Source: Osedax fenrisi
Taxonomy: Eukaryota > Annelida > Polychaeta > Sabellida > Siboglinidae
DNA length: 64,000 bases
Reading direction: 5' to 3'
NCBI GenBank assembly: GCA_964019155.1
Contig: OZ025245.1
Location: 9,921,544-9,985,543 of the forward strand
How positions within the stretch are numbered: position 1 is the first letter of the stretch; each line of letters begins with the position of its first letter. This document shows, in pieces, positions 22,532 to 35,005 of this stretch. A program made the position numbers and the translations under genes. The notes under the pieces are model-generated. The model had not been told where the DNA came from and did not search any database. It was given only the letters and a program-made list of their open reading frames with translations.

Positions 22532-22869
22532 ATTTAATACTTTAACTAATATTACAACATAATTATTTTCTTTTTATATACATTTATATTATTTTATTCG
22601 TTTTATTTCTATTTTATGTATATTATTTTACTTCTATATTATTCCATTATTTTAAATAAATAAACTTAAATACCGTCAAAAAGATTAATTTGTGTTATAA
22701 TATATTCTTTATACTCTCTTACAGTCCTTAGTTTAGATTTAATAAGTAATTATATGCACTTTCAATATTTCAATATTATAAAATATTAGAAACCCCGTTA
22801 CAAGAACACCCCGTTACAAGAACACATTTCTGGTACAAAACATATGTTCTTGTAGAGGGGTTTTACTGT

Positions 22870-24276
22870 ATATATATGGTAAATATGCTATAAATAAATA
22901 TGTATATTTATTTAATAATTAAATAATTAATATTTTTTTATTTATTTTTATGACCAAATATATTTCAAAATTATTTAATTACGTGTTAAAATGGTTATTC
23001 TGTTAGTTATAATTTAGTTAAAGTTTAAATATTATTTTAAAGATAAAACTTCATGTTTTTATAATTCACAAAATAAAAATTTATAATTTATTTTGTTTGC
23101 ATCATTTCCCTGGTAAAAATGGTTTTTAATTTGAAACTGAATTCATTGGAAATGATTTTTTATAACTTCATGTTTGGAAAATATTATTAAAATAAAAAAA
23201 ATGTATTAATATTATTTCATATTATGTATTAAATATATATATATATATATATATATATTTCCAAATTGTGAGATTGTTTATAACTTATTTCTGCTGGCAA
23301 TATAGCTGACATAGATGGTATATTGAAAGATTTTATAACTAATATTGTATCTTTGTGTTGTGTAAATTCTTTTGAAAATCTAGATAATCGTGTCGGCTTA
23401 CAGAAGAAATTAAGTATTTCTATTTATATTAAAAGTTAATTTAACATACTTAACCGCCTCATTAAAGTTGAGTATGCTTGAAATAACGATAGATTACTTT
23501 CTCTATCAGGAGTCCTCAGACTGGAAATCATGCTGGTGTAAGGTTACTCGATGTCCTAAATCCCCCAATGTGACTTTCTTTAATCCCATTAAATATAAAG
23601 TGTTTCTCAAATACACGCTAGTCATACTTCTATATAATGTATCTCATATAAATTGCATCACAGAATTAATGGAGACCATAGGCTAATATGTGTAGCTGGA
23701 AGAGAACATGTTAATAGGCATAATTATGTGCGTACACTATCATATACATAATTCAGAAGGTTTATCTTCATCCTTAGAAACAGATAATATGATTTCATTT
23801 AATCAATTACTCATTTAATCAATTACAATTATTTGTTAATATCATTATATTGATAAAAACTAATAGTATTTCTACACATTTATTAATAATATTTATCTAT
23901 TATTACTGTTATTTAACTATTATTTAAAATCATTCTAAATTACTTATCTGTATGTCCAAAATTACCTGATTCAATATTACTTGTACCCCAAAATGCTTTA
24001 TCATATTTTGAATTATTATTATTATTCTTAATATAATCTAAAATATTACCTACATAAAATATTAATGTTAAAAAACATGTTGATTTTTTGAATAATAATC
24101 TAATTATGCACTCTAGATGGCGATAGTGAAACCTAAACTCATATCTAAACCTATACCCAAAGTCATAGATTGCATATGCATTATTTGTACCCATTTATAC
24201 AATAAAATAAATGTATAGGCGCATAACGAACAATATCAATAATAAATATGAATAGGCTGAATATTATAGTGTATAA
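22870..24276. other. AT-rich region with small unrecognised frames
   Basis: A (TA)n tract lies at 23235-23260. A coding-like plus-strand stretch runs about 23280-23430 (SAGNIADIDGILKDFITN). A 72-codon frame is at 23468-23686 and an 84-codon minus-strand frame at 23940-24194 (start MGTNNAYAIYDFGYRFRYEF). None shows a domain I recognise, and the last contains an Asn run from AT-rich sequence. They may be decayed transposon coding sequence. Confidence 0.35.
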
Positions 24277-24855
24277 TATAGTGATATCACTATTGATAGG
24301 CTTTAAGGGTACTTAAACAACTGTCCCTTAAACAACTGCCTTTACCTTCATTCACTTCCATATCTCTCACTCTCTTTATATATATATATCTATCTTTCTC
24401 TCGCTCACTATTTATCCCATCTCTCTCACTCTCTATTTCTCTATATAAACAAAACAATCATGGGCACGCGCACGAATATATATCTAGTTATATCTATCTA
24501 TCTATTATTAATCCATATATTAGGTACCCAAAGTTTACACCTGTATAAATATGATGTTTCTTTATAGTGATATCACTATTGCTAGGCTTTAAGGGTACTT
24601 AAACAACTGTCCCTTAACAACTGCCTTTACCTTCATTCACTTCCATATCTCTCACTCTCTTTATATATATATATATATCTATCTTTCTCTCGCTCACTAT
24701 CTATCCCATCTCTCTCACTCTCTATTTCTCTATATAAACAAAACAATCATGGGCACGCGCACGAATATCTATCTAGTTATATCTATCTATCTATTATTAA
24801 TCCATATATTAGGTACCCAAAGTTTACACCTGTACAAATATGATGTTTCTTTATT
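24277..24855. repeat. Tandem duplication of a 286-bp unit (two copies)
   Basis: Copies at 24277-24562 and 24563-24855 differ at only a few positions and by one extra TA unit. Each starts with the palindrome AGTGATATCACT, has a long pyrimidine tract of CTCTCAC words, and ends GATGTTTCTTTAT. No coding sequence is seen. The high identity marks a recent event. Confidence 0.9.
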
Positions 24856-25529
24856 GTAGTCATAAAGTATTATATACTTTTATTATAGTATAATAAAGAA
24901 TGCAGTCCATACAAAATTAATATATATATATATATTGTATTACTAATCATATAATCATCATATGTAGACCCATTCAATATTAATAATAATTTTAATAATA
25001 ATAGTTAAATGTTATTTAAAATGATATTAATATTATAATTATTTGTTATATTATATAGTTAGAAATATTTTTTATTACTCTATTATATTATAAATTATAC
25101 CATAGTTGTTATAAATATAATTAAAATAAGATATATAATTTAATTCATTTTAAAAATTAATAATTTTCATGTAAAATACATATTTCTGTTAAGTTTTCAG
25201 CTCAAATTTAAATTATAAAATAATGAGATATATTATTTAATTATTTCCTTATAAAATATATTATTTATATTAAGATATAACTACCTTTTTATGTCTTTTG
25301 GGAAACTTTGATATGTATATTTTTTCAAATTTGAATATTCGTTATGTTAACTGCAGCGCATATTGTATCAGGTTATTTAAAAAAATTATCATTCATATCT
25401 TCAATTATATATTTTAATATAATATATTATATAAATATATATATATATAATATAAAGTAAATATATTAGTCTAATATAATAGTATACAATTATCAATATT
25501 AATGTAATGTAGTGTAATATAAATGATGT
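24856..25529. other. Gene-free AT-rich DNA
   Basis: Only short TA tracts (24920-24935, 25436-25450) are seen. Confidence 0.5.
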
Positions 25530-26170
25530 ATGTAAAAGGAGAATTTTTATAAAAATGAATCAATTTCTACAACACTAATCCCGTTATGTTTACCTTTTTA
25601 TTTATCAACAATGCGCGCGCTTAATCTCGTACACGAAAACGGTTAAGCTGTAGGGCTTGGAAACTTATGACATATTTTAAAGGAAAATACTGATCTATTT
25701 TGATTGGATATTATAAATCACCTGGAGGTCGGTATTAGGGTAATTTAGGGGGTCGGTATTAATAAAATCATATTTTTTGATATAATTAAGATATTTTGGT
25801 TAATAGTTATTCAAATTGAATTATTTATAATAGTTAGGATATTTGTATAATAGTTTAATAACCTATAAACATTTTATTGATCTAAAATGTTATGCGCAGT
25901 ATTAAGTTTTGTTTTAATTAATACATTATTTACAATGATTTAAAAAAAGTTATTATTCAAATATTTGAAAAGTAAAACAGAATATTAAATTTTATCAAAT
26001 AACAATTGTAGGATTGAATATTTTGTAAAAAAATATACTTATTCATATTTATTACATTAAATTGCTAACAGTTCATGTATATATAATTTGTTGATCTTTC
26101 TTATAGTTACTGAGATACGAGAGGTGGTCGGTATTAGGAGGGGGTCTGTAATCAGAGACTTTCCCCTATA
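25530..26170. mobile_element. Possible decayed DNA element with GGTCGGTATTA words
   Basis: The word GGTCGGTATTA(G/A) occurs at 25728, 25751 and 26127, and the right end closes with GGAGGGGGTCTGTAATCAGA and GACTTTCCCC. Repeated G+C-rich words around an AT-rich filler suggest a non-autonomous transposon. The ends and target duplication could not be defined. Confidence 0.3.
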
Positions 26171-26588
26171 TAGAATACAATAAGTGCATTAAAAATATAA
26201 TATAATATATAATAGTTAGATATATAGAAACCATACACATTTGGTTACACAATATGATTTTGCATGATATTGATTACGACCGTAACTTACGGAAATACTC
26301 GATATACATTTATTATAGTAATGTATAATTATTATAATAATATATTATTAAAATTATAATATTTACATGGTTATAGACTATAACTTATTATGTTTATATA
26401 AACTCATTAATTTTACAATATAAACACTTTAAAACACTTTAAAAACACTTTAGACAAGTTTTATATACCATTCATAATGCATACTATGATATTTGCCTAC
26501 TGTATTAATAATATAGTCTATATTAAATTATAATCATTTACTCTATTATTTAGTATATATTTAGTCCCTTCATTTGGTGAATTATGCC

Positions 26589-26624
26589 AATACCTCCTAT
26601 AAACTCGAGGTTATAGGAGGTATT
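26589..26624. repeat. Perfect 14-bp hairpin
   Basis: Arms 26589-26602 (AATACCTCCTATAA) and 26611-26624 are exact reverse complements around an 8-base loop ACTCGAGG. The surrounding DNA is featureless. Confidence 0.85.
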
Positions 26625-28182
26625 TATTATACAGAGTATTATTTACAAATGTTAGCCTTTAAAATATGAATTGGTATATAATATAAACATTTTGATATTA
26701 CTGATATTATTGAATTTATATATATATGTATTCTTTCTAACTAAGTATACCTATATACTGACTATGGAGATATTGAAAATTATATAAAATACATTTTATA
26801 TGAATAGGTTCCTATGATGTATTTATATATATATATATATTTTATTATTATTATTATTATCAGATTTGGTTTTAACAACCGGGTAATTGTAGAAGCAGAG
26901 CTTATCGAGACAATTACCCTTTATTATTTTGACAATTCCTAAAAAGTACAATTATAATTGGAATAATAAATTCCTGAAAAAAAGAATAAACTATATATAT
27001 ATATGTTATAACATAAAGTTATATATAAGTTGACTTCTTGTTTACACTAAATATAATTATTAATAAGATCAAATAATTGTACTCATGAATGACTTGACAA
27101 AATATCAAAAATCATCATGTAATATATAAAAATAAACAAAATAAACATTAAGAAAACTAAAAATACTAAAAAAAACTAAAAATAGACAAGAAAGGATATC
27201 GTAAAAGAAGAGTAAATATATGAAAATTTAATATAAAGAATAATATATGTTTAGCAAATATTCAAAAATAAATTTATAAATTATCTACACAAAGTAAAAA
27301 ATATTTAGATAGTTTTCATAAGTCGAAGAGTAGTTATAGTATAAAATATGGAAAAAAAGAAGAAATTAATGTAAAAGTCTGAGTAAAGATAAAATTTATT
27401 AAAAATAGTAAACTTATTAAAAATTAAAAAAATGTTAAAATATAATTTGAAGTAGAAAAATAATAGTAGATTAAAAAATCACAAGATTACAAAATAATTA
27501 AAAATATTATTACTGAAAAGGGAAATAGATAATAATTTTCTTTTATCAATATTTAATTCATTCCAAAGTCTTGGTCCATATGACATTAAAGAATTATTCA
27601 TATAGTTATATTTATTATAAGGTTGAATGAAATCAAAAGTACTTCTTGTATTTATTTATTTTTTAGTTATTCTTTTATAATGTTATTAATACTTGGACTA
27701 CATGTTTTATAATATATTCTATGCATAACTATTAGTGTTTTATATTTACACAAATTAAAGATATTTAATAACTTATGATCAATAAATCATTTTGTTGAAC
27801 TAAAATCTATAGGTTTAGAAAAAACTAATTTTAATACTTTTTTTTGTATAACATGAATACAGTCTATATTAGATTTATATGTATGCCCCCAAATTTCTAA
27901 ACAATAAATTAAATGGGGATAAAAAAGTGCATAATAAAGTTTAATCATAGCTGATTAATTAAGGCAGAATGATACATTTTTTATGATCCAATATATTTTT
28001 AATAATTTATTCTTAAGAAATTGAAAATGAGATTTCTAGTTCAATGAATTATCAATGATTAATCCAAGGAACTTTGTTTCAAATACTTGAACTAGAAGCT
28101 CATTTTCAATTTCTATTTCAAATTCTATATAATTTCTAAATGACATGCAGTGAGTTTTATCAATGTTAATTGTCAACTTATT

Positions 28183-28746
28183 TTATTTTACCCATAACAT
28201 TATTTCATTAATTGTCAGCTGTAATTTAACTTTTAGTTTGTTGGCTGAACAATTACTAATTATAATATTGGTGTCATCAGCAAATAGTATACAAGTATTA
28301 TTAATAGAGCAGGTCGGCATGTCATTAATATATATAAGAAAAAAAAGCGGCCCAATAATAGATCCTTGGGGGAAACCGATATCTATATTAGTAGTATTAG
28401 ACATACAGTTATTATAATTTGTAAATTGACTTCTGTCTTTAAGATATGATGATAACCATGATAGAGGTAATTCTCTTATACCGTAAAAGTCAAGCTTTTT
28501 TAAGAGTATTTCATGGTTTACTGTGTCAAATGCTTTTTTTAAGTCAATGAATAGGCCAACACAGTATTTATTGGAGATCAGAGAATCAATAATAGCTTTT
28601 TGAAGGGTTTCTATAGCATGCAGGGTACTGAGGCCTTTCCTAAACCCAAATTGTGAACTACTAATTATGTTATGAAAATCACAGAAAAAAGTAATCTTGA
28701 AAAAAACAATTTTTCTAAGATTTTCAAGAATTGAATATTCAAACAT
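28183..28746 (-). pseudogene. LINE reverse transcriptase, central part
   Basis: 187 codons with the RT motifs SSSQFGFRKGLSTLHAIETL (about 31-50), FIDLKKAFDTVNHEILLKKL (about 65-85), GFPQGSIIGPLFFLIYINDM (about 127-146) and the catalytic FADDTNIII (about 155-163). It belongs with the frame at 28665-28910, which precedes it in the protein in another reading frame. The frameshift near 28665-28746 and the missing thumb make it inactive. Confidence 0.85.
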
Positions 28747-28910
28747 ATGGGTCTATAACTATTAAAGTCATTTTTATTACCTGATTTATAGATGGGAATA
28801 ACTTTTGATTTTTTAAACAAATTTTGAAAAGTGCCCGTTGAAAAAGAAAGATTAAAAATATATGTTAAAGGTTCAGCTATAGTGGATGAGATTAACTTTA
28901 TGAGTTTCAT
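28665..28910 (-). pseudogene. LINE reverse transcriptase, N-terminal part
   Basis: 81 codons including PLTYIFNLSFSTGTFQNLFK and KVIPIYKSGNKNDFNSYRPI, the conserved lead-in to RT in CR1/jockey-type elements. The element is 5'-truncated just upstream at a (TA)n tract. Confidence 0.8.
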
Positions 28911-28919
28911 AGATATATC

Positions 28920-28923
<4 letters not shown>

Positions 28924-28956
<33 letters not shown>
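28924..28956. repeat. (TA)n microsatellite between two LINEs
   Basis: A pure TA run; one LINE ends on each side of it. Confidence 0.9.
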
Positions 28957-28958
<2 letters not shown>

Positions 28959-29574
28959 ATTGATTGATTGAATGTTTATTTAGAAACTTAAATAAATCAT
29001 AAATGATTTCTCAAAAGTGTATATAATAGAATACAAATAATAAAAGTAGGTAAATAATAAATACCAATAATAATAATAAAATAAAATAGAATAAGCCGTA
29101 CGGAAATTAATAAATAAAATAATAATGACAAATAATATTCAGGTTCCCACCTGAGATCAATTGTTTATTATATTTCATGTATGTTGTATGCGATTTTATA
29201 GATCTAATATAGGGCGGGAGTGAATTCCATATCTTAGGACCAATATAACTCAGTGCCCGAGTATTCATTTTTGAGGGACGTAGAATAGGGGTAGATAGAA
29301 GGTGAGATGCATAGTTTCTAAGTGATGGAAGGGGAGCTCTTTGTACTAGAGAAGCAGAAATATATGAAGGGCAATTTGAAGAGTATATTGAGGAATGAAC
29401 AATAGATAATATGCGATAAGCAGAGCGTTTGTTAAATGTGAACCATGGAGATAGGTGTTGGTATGAGGAAGTAGAGGAATGATCTCGAATACGTAGGTTA
29501 TATGTTGTACGGATTGATGAACGAATAACTCGATTTAAGGGAGAGATAGATGATAATGGAAGATTTATGAGGAT

Positions 29575-30249
29575 TTAGGAACAGTAATCTATACGTGAGA
29601 GTACAAGGGAATTAACTAGAGTTTTAGTAAGATATACAGTAATTGATTTTCGTATTTTTCTAATTCTAAATAGATGATAATTTTCAGATTTAGTAATGGC
29701 AGTAATATGAGGAATGAAGGAAAGTGTAGAATCAAAAAGTACACCTAAGTTAGATGCAGTAGGAGAAGGAGATATTACAATATTATCAATAAGAAAAGGA
29801 GGGAAGTAAGTTGGTGATGGAGAAAGATTCAACAATGTAGTTTTGGAGATATTAAGGAGAAGATTATTTGAAATAAGTCATTCTTTAATGTCATTAGAAC
29901 AATTAGAGACTTGATTATTGAGACCTGGTGATGAATTAGTTGGAAGAAAATATATAGTTGTATATCATCTGCATAAAGATGGTAATATATATTTGGGTAT
30001 TTAGATATTATGGATGGTAATGGGTATAAATAAAGAGAAAAATGAAGGACCGAGTCCTGATCCCTGGGGAACACCATATTTCATAGGAGAAGGGGAAGAA
30101 AAAGAATTATATATTTTTACACTGTTACTACGGTCAAATAGATATGAAGTAAACCATGAGAGGGCAAGGTCTCTAACTCCAAGCAGGTGTAGACGGGACA
30201 GTAGAATTTTGTGATCAAGCGTATCGAAAGCACTGGATATGTCCAGCAT
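29575..30249 (-). pseudogene. LINE reverse transcriptase core and C-terminal part, frameshifted
   Basis: Three overlapping frames make one decayed protein. 30001-30249 has LDISSAFDTLDHKILLSRL and YGVPQGSGLGPSFF. 29829-30077 has the catalytic YADDIQLY. 29575-29835 has the region after it (NLGVLFDSTLSFIPHI, LVLSRIDYCS). The L2/CR1 order of motifs is intact but the frame changes at least twice. Confidence 0.8.
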
Positions 30250-31004
30250 TACTAGTTGACAGCAGTTTTTAGTATTAAGGGTAAAAGTGATTATATCAAT
30301 TACGTTTAGTAGTGCTGTTTCTGTGGAGTGTCCTCGGCGAAAACCACTTTGTTGAGGAATATGGAGATTATTGGCGGTTAAATAGGAGATTAGTTGACGA
30401 GAGACAACTCTTTACAAAATTTTACTCACCAAAGGTAGCTGAGAAATTGGGCGATAATTGAGAAGTGAATCAGGATCGAGTGAAGGTTTTTTAAGAATGG
30501 GAGTGATTATTGCTTGTTTAAAAATTGAAGGGACAGTACCGGAATTTAGGGAATATTAGATGATGTTACAGATAGTTGGACATAGATAATCGGAGTAAAG
30601 TTTAAAAATAGATAGTGGAACAGGATCGGAGGGAGATATCGAAGATGATTCATTTAGTAGTTTAGATATGAGAGATATATGTGGCGGACGAAAAAAACTT
30701 AAGAAAATAGATATAGGTGGGGTAACTATGATTGAAGGATAATTGGCAGTAGGCATATGGTTATTGATATTTATTATGATGGAGACAATATTTTAGAAAA
30801 TGTTTTGGAGAAAAGACAGCTTAATTGTAATGGAGAAATGTTAATTATAGATGGTAGTAATGCTGGTTTTGGGGGAGATAACAACTTATTAGCTAGTCTG
30901 AAAATTCGTCGGTTATCAGAAGCAAGATCATTTATAACCTGAGTGTAATAGCTAGATTTGGCATAGGAAATTGCTAACTTGTAGATATTACGTTGCTCAA
31001 TGAA

Positions 31005-31487
31005 TTAAGCTCTAGAAGATGAAGATCTCAAGGATATGTATATTCTTTCAGATTTACGAAGTGATCGTTTCAAGGATATGAGGTGGAAAGTAAACCATGG
31101 GGTATCAGGATGTAGAGTTACTGATATAGTTTTTGAAGGCGCATGTTTATCGAGAAGATGGGATATTATGGAATTTAATACAACTGGAGAATAACAGTAG
31201 TCACCTAAAGCAGAATGTAAGTCAGCTAAGAATATCATGGAATTATTCTTAATATTCTTAATGGGTCTGTATGTAATACGTGTTTTCTGATTAAGATTGA
31301 TAGTAAAGTTAGTTTTGAATGAGATAAGGAAGTGATCGGAAAGTAGATCAAGCCTAGAAATATTACTCACCATGAGTTCAGAATGGAGAGAACTGGAGAA
31401 TACAAGATCAATAATATTGCCATTTAAATGAGTTGGGAAATTGACATGTTGTGATAGGGATAATGAATTTGTTAAATTAGTGAACAT
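31005..31487 (-). pseudogene. LINE endonuclease C-terminus and linker
   Basis: 160 codons containing HLNGNIIDLVFSSSLHSELM, then LLSDHFLISF, the SDH block with the catalytic His of the apurinic endonuclease, followed by the WFTFHLISLKRSLRKSER linker typical of L2-like LINEs. The frame is lost before the RT domain (30250-31000), where translations contain stops. Confidence 0.8.
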
Positions 31488-31665
31488 AATATGTGGATTT
31501 GAGGTAGCATTAAAATGATAGTTGAAATCACCAAGTATAATAGGGTGGTATATGGGTGAACTTATGAGATCAGTAGCAAGATCGTTAAACTCACTTAGAA
31601 AGGAAGCTAATTCTGGTTTAGGCGGTCTATAAATGATAGTAATGGATACAGATACATGATTTTGC

Positions 31666-32175
31666 TAATACAATGTTGTCCATTTATTTTATTTGTGATA
31701 TTAAAAAGATGCTTGATACAAATTGAAGTGATACATAATGATATTTACTTACCACTAAGATTTGCGAAGCAATCTTATGAAATATATTTGCTTACCATAT
31801 AAATATTAGTTGCACAAACAATATAGCTTAACTTATATATATATAGGGATCCCTATCGATAAAATATATTATCACCCTATAGGGTGTACAGATAGATAGA
31901 TAGATCAACAGTTTATTGAATTACTGGTTAATAACTTATATATAAAGAAAGTTATAATTATATATAAACATATAATTATATAACATATATAAACAAAATA
32001 TATACATGTGATAACAGTAAGACAAAACGACACGATACAAAAAAAAACAAGAAATAAACGGAGAAAAGTAAAAAGAAAAAGTAAAAAACCCCAAAATAAA
32101 GTAAAAAGCCCAAAATAAGTTATTTTGGGCTTTTCAAAATTCTTATTTTTGGCTTTTTGATTTTATTTTGGCCCA
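31666..32175 (-). mobile_element. Probable LINE 3' tail fragment and AT-rich spacer
   Basis: At 31887-31925 the minus strand reads AATAAACTGTTGATCTATC followed by (TCTA)n, the form of a LINE 3' end with an iterated tail. The sequence beyond (to about 32175) ends in an inverted pair AAAAGCCCAAAATAA/TTATTTTGGGCTTTT at 32104-32134. No coding part remains. Confidence 0.4.
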
Positions 32176-32309
32176 AAGCTGGGCCTGATTATGACCCAAC
32201 AATAATAAAACAGAATGATATACATTAATAATTTCAATGATATTACATAATTAACATACTTAAGTATGTTAATTATGGGTATACTTGGGTCATAAGTGTT
32301 ATATTATTT

Positions 32310-33368
32310 GGTACGTACGGCGTACGCTATGGCGGCTTGACAAATATAAATTTTTCAGAAAATTTATCGCTTCAGTAAGATAATATTAGAAAATATGTAA
32401 TATAATTCAATACAAAAAAAATTAACTTAATTTGTAAAATATTGAATAGTCAATATTTCTCTTCACATGACTTTCAATTTTAACATAGGATTGATAGGAA
32501 ATCTTATAATGGAGTAGATACAAAATTAATTCAATACATTTTTTAATATACTTCCTATTAATGAATTTTGTCATACGATATATATGTACTAGAATTAAAT
32601 TATTATTAACAGAATAGCAGACATTTTTTTTTTTAAATAATAATTTCTTTATAATTTTATCATTTCTAGGATTGAACTTTTTATGTTTATTATTTATTGA
32701 ATATTTTTTGTTTTTTGTTTTTAATCAAAAATAAAATTCAGATCAAGTTTATTATATTCTTAATAAATGTATAATATATATTTACTATATATGATTAAAA
32801 AAAAATTTGTTTAAATATTTTTCTAGGAATAATTTGAATTTTAATGATTTCTATAGAAAAAATAAATATTTTCAAGGAAAGATGAATACAACATTTCTAG
32901 AACCTAGTCAATTTTATTTTTTTTTACCATAATATAATTTTAATTATCATTGAGATGACCGCAAAAATTTTTTTTATATTATATTTTTTTCTAATTTAAA
33001 AAAAATAAAAATATTTGTAACTAGACAAAATTTAAAATATGAGTTTGTTAGATCCATATTTTGATTTAAATATACTTAAGTCTCTTAAATGCATATTAAA
33101 TATATAATTAAATTAGAAGACGATATAAATGAATTGGTTGTCAAGGTAAAACTAAAGATAAATAAATACTACGCATGCGCAGTAAATTTAATTATAAACA
33201 AGTATTTTTCCTATAAAATGTTATTAAACATCAAATTGACAACTCAATTGAGTATAGGCCTAACACAATTTGTAGTTGTTACACTACTGTTTATATATAT
33301 TATATGTTTATAAATTTTACTGAAGCAACATATTTAATGACTGACGAGCCACCATAGCGTACGCCTTT
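32310..33368. mobile_element. Inverted-repeat element with GGCGTACGCTATGG ends
   Basis: The left end has GGCGTACGCTATGGCGGC at about 32319 and the right end its reverse complement ending near 33364 (GCCACCATAGCGTACGCC). A second symmetric word, CTTCAGTAA/TTACTGAAG, lies 40-50 bases inside. The 1-kb interior is AT-rich. The 74-codon frame at 33089-33313 inside it shows no known domain. A target duplication could not be identified. Confidence 0.5.
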
Positions 33369-33600
33369 CTTAGGTGACTTGTATATCTCGTTGTATATGG
33401 CACACGAGTAACGGCCTACATGGCTTTATGTATTTGTTTTGTTCGCACTTTGTTAACGGCACTAATATCGTACGCCCCCCTCGTTTCACACACCTCGCCT
33501 TATATGGCACACGAGTGACCGCCTACATTACATTGTCAGACCACCATATATGTGAGTACACCACATTCTGCGCCTGTGTATAAAAGGCACTGGCGCAAAG
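33340..33600. repeat. G+C-richer segment with two related half-units
   Basis: Two units of about 115 bases share TATATGGCACACGAGT and GCCTACAT (33394-33422 and 33501-33529). The first overlaps the right end of the inverted-repeat element, so the duplication may have formed at that end. Open frames of 69-76 codons here follow the repeat and are not convincing genes. Confidence 0.45.
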
Positions 33601-34122
33601 GCATCCGCGGGTTCTTAATACATATACTTAGCTTTGACGTGTTTATTTATCATAATTTGATAACAATAAGTATACAATATAACAAAATATACTATGTAAT
33701 TTATATAGTATGTGTTGCTATTTTCATATTGTGCATTACATTAGTAATTTTATTAAAATTATCCACATATATTACAAACTAAATTAAGACATTTAATATA
33801 TATATTACATATGTTAACATTATATTAAGGAGAGGAACAACTCTGAAATGATAACAAAAAATTAAATTATTTATTTAAAATTAATTTGCAAGTTATTAAG
33901 TTACTAAGAAGTTAATGAAGAAGTTGTATCTTTACAATTATATATATTTATATATATATAATATACTTATAAGTAGGTGCTTATAACGGTTATATATAAT
34001 ATAAGTTATAAGTTAATAATAACTAAGAAATAATATTTTTTTAAATGTAATAAATAATTGCTTATATATTTATGGGGTAATTATTTTAATCTAATATGTT
34101 ATAAATTATTGATATACTTATT

Positions 34123-34124
<2 letters not shown>
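33601..34124. other. Gene-free AT-rich DNA
   Basis: No gene is recognised. Confidence 0.45.
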
Positions 34125-34165
<41 letters not shown>

Positions 34166-34480
34166 CATACCGTATTTGGTAGAAATTTCTAGCATAATAT
34201 TAATCATTTGGTAGACATGATTATTTTGAGGACAATTTCGTGTCCACCAAATAGTTTAGGGCAATAATTTATCACTTTTGGTATAAATTTGACTTATAAT
34301 AAAATTATATCATTAATATATAGGAACTACATTTGTATATTATTTATTAATAATTTAAAATCAATAGAATAGGTAAGTTTAAATAATGATTGAATTTTAA
34401 CTCTATATATATATATTGGATCCATAAAAATAACTGTTTAGTAGACACACCATTTTCAATGAAATACGTAGTATTGTAGG
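34125..34480. repeat. Dispersed repeat linked to a (TA)n tract, copy 1
   Basis: After a TA run (34133-34162) the sequence carries words such as GACAATTTCGTGTCCACCAA and GTAGACACACCATTTTCA that recur in diverged form at 44500-44800. It is an old element family of unknown class. Confidence 0.4.
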
Positions 34481-34635
34481 ATATATGTCTATAGGGAATT
34501 GATGGATTTAGACTTTATATTACATATGGATCATATATATAAAATAAAAAAATAAAATATTATATTAATAAAAAATATATATTTTAATTAATTTATTATT
34601 TATTTTTATTATATTTTGAAATAATAAATGGAGTG

Positions 34636-35005
34636 ATTCATAAATACTAAGGTAATACAAGTATTTTTATTAATTTAAAATTTAATATTTAAAATTTAAT
34701 AATCTTAAAATATATATTAAGATTATTGTTAAATATATACTTAACATTTAAATATAATAATGTTTAATTGTGTATTAAATATATAATTATATACATCCAT
34801 AATCATGTGTATTAAAATATAAATATTTATCAATACTAAGGTAATACAAGTATTTTTATCAATTTAATATTTAAAATTTAATAATTTTAAAATATATATT
34901 AAGATTGTTAAATATATACTTACTATTTAAATATATAGAATAATTTGTAATTGTGAATTAAATATATAATTATATACTTTCATAATCATGTGTATTAAGT
35001 AATTT
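34636..35005. repeat. Tandem duplication of about 185 bp
   Basis: The block beginning ATACTAAGGTAATACAAGTA and ending CATAATCATGTGTATTAA occurs twice in a row (about 34645-34815 and 34834-34998) with small indels. Non-coding. Confidence 0.75.

Larger units (their letters stand above)
21361..22868 (+). mobile_element. Internally deleted pogo/Tigger-type transposon
   Basis: The terminal inverted repeats start CAGTAAAACCCCTCTACAAG at 21361 and end with its near reverse complement at 22868. TA lies on both sides, as expected of Tc1/mariner-pogo insertion. The element sits inside a (TA)n tract. Subterminal regions at both ends repeat the words CCCCGTTACAAGAAC and CTCGTTATAAGAAC several times, probably transposase binding sites. 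Inside are an N-terminal DNA-binding frame and the acidic C-terminus, but no DDE catalytic domain. Confidence 0.9.
26841..28915 (-). mobile_element. Decayed CR1/jockey-like LINE with conserved 3' stem-loop
   Basis: On the minus strand the element ends with a 3' untranslated part holding a stem GGGTAATTGT/ACAATTACCC (26881-26890 with 26910-26919). It is followed by CCGGTTGTTAAAACCAAATC and an (AAT)n tail at about 26841-26861. Upstream lies a decayed coding region up to 28915, where a (TA)n tract begins. The C-terminal reverse transcriptase region (27540-28180) has lost its frame, although words such as FGxxxWNEL can be made out near 27545-27580. Confidence 0.8.
28957..31665 (-). mobile_element. 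Decayed L2-like LINE, truncated in the endonuclease
   Basis: Minus strand. The 3' end at 28957 has a (TCAA)n tail. Moving upstream come the C-terminal RT region (frames at 29575-29835), the RT core (29829-30249), the linker, and endonuclease remnants up to about 31660, with IIYRPP near 31635 and the LGDFNYH block near 31520 (D and N of the apurinic endonuclease fold). Several stops and frameshifts break the frame. Confidence 0.85.

Noticed and set aside
33829..33846. 18 bases (GGAGAGGAACAACTCTGA) equal to a stretch of animal U5 snRNA as I remember it
   Set aside because: The conserved U5 loop with CUUUUAC is absent upstream and there is no Sm site at the right distance downstream, so it is at most a tiny fragment or chance.
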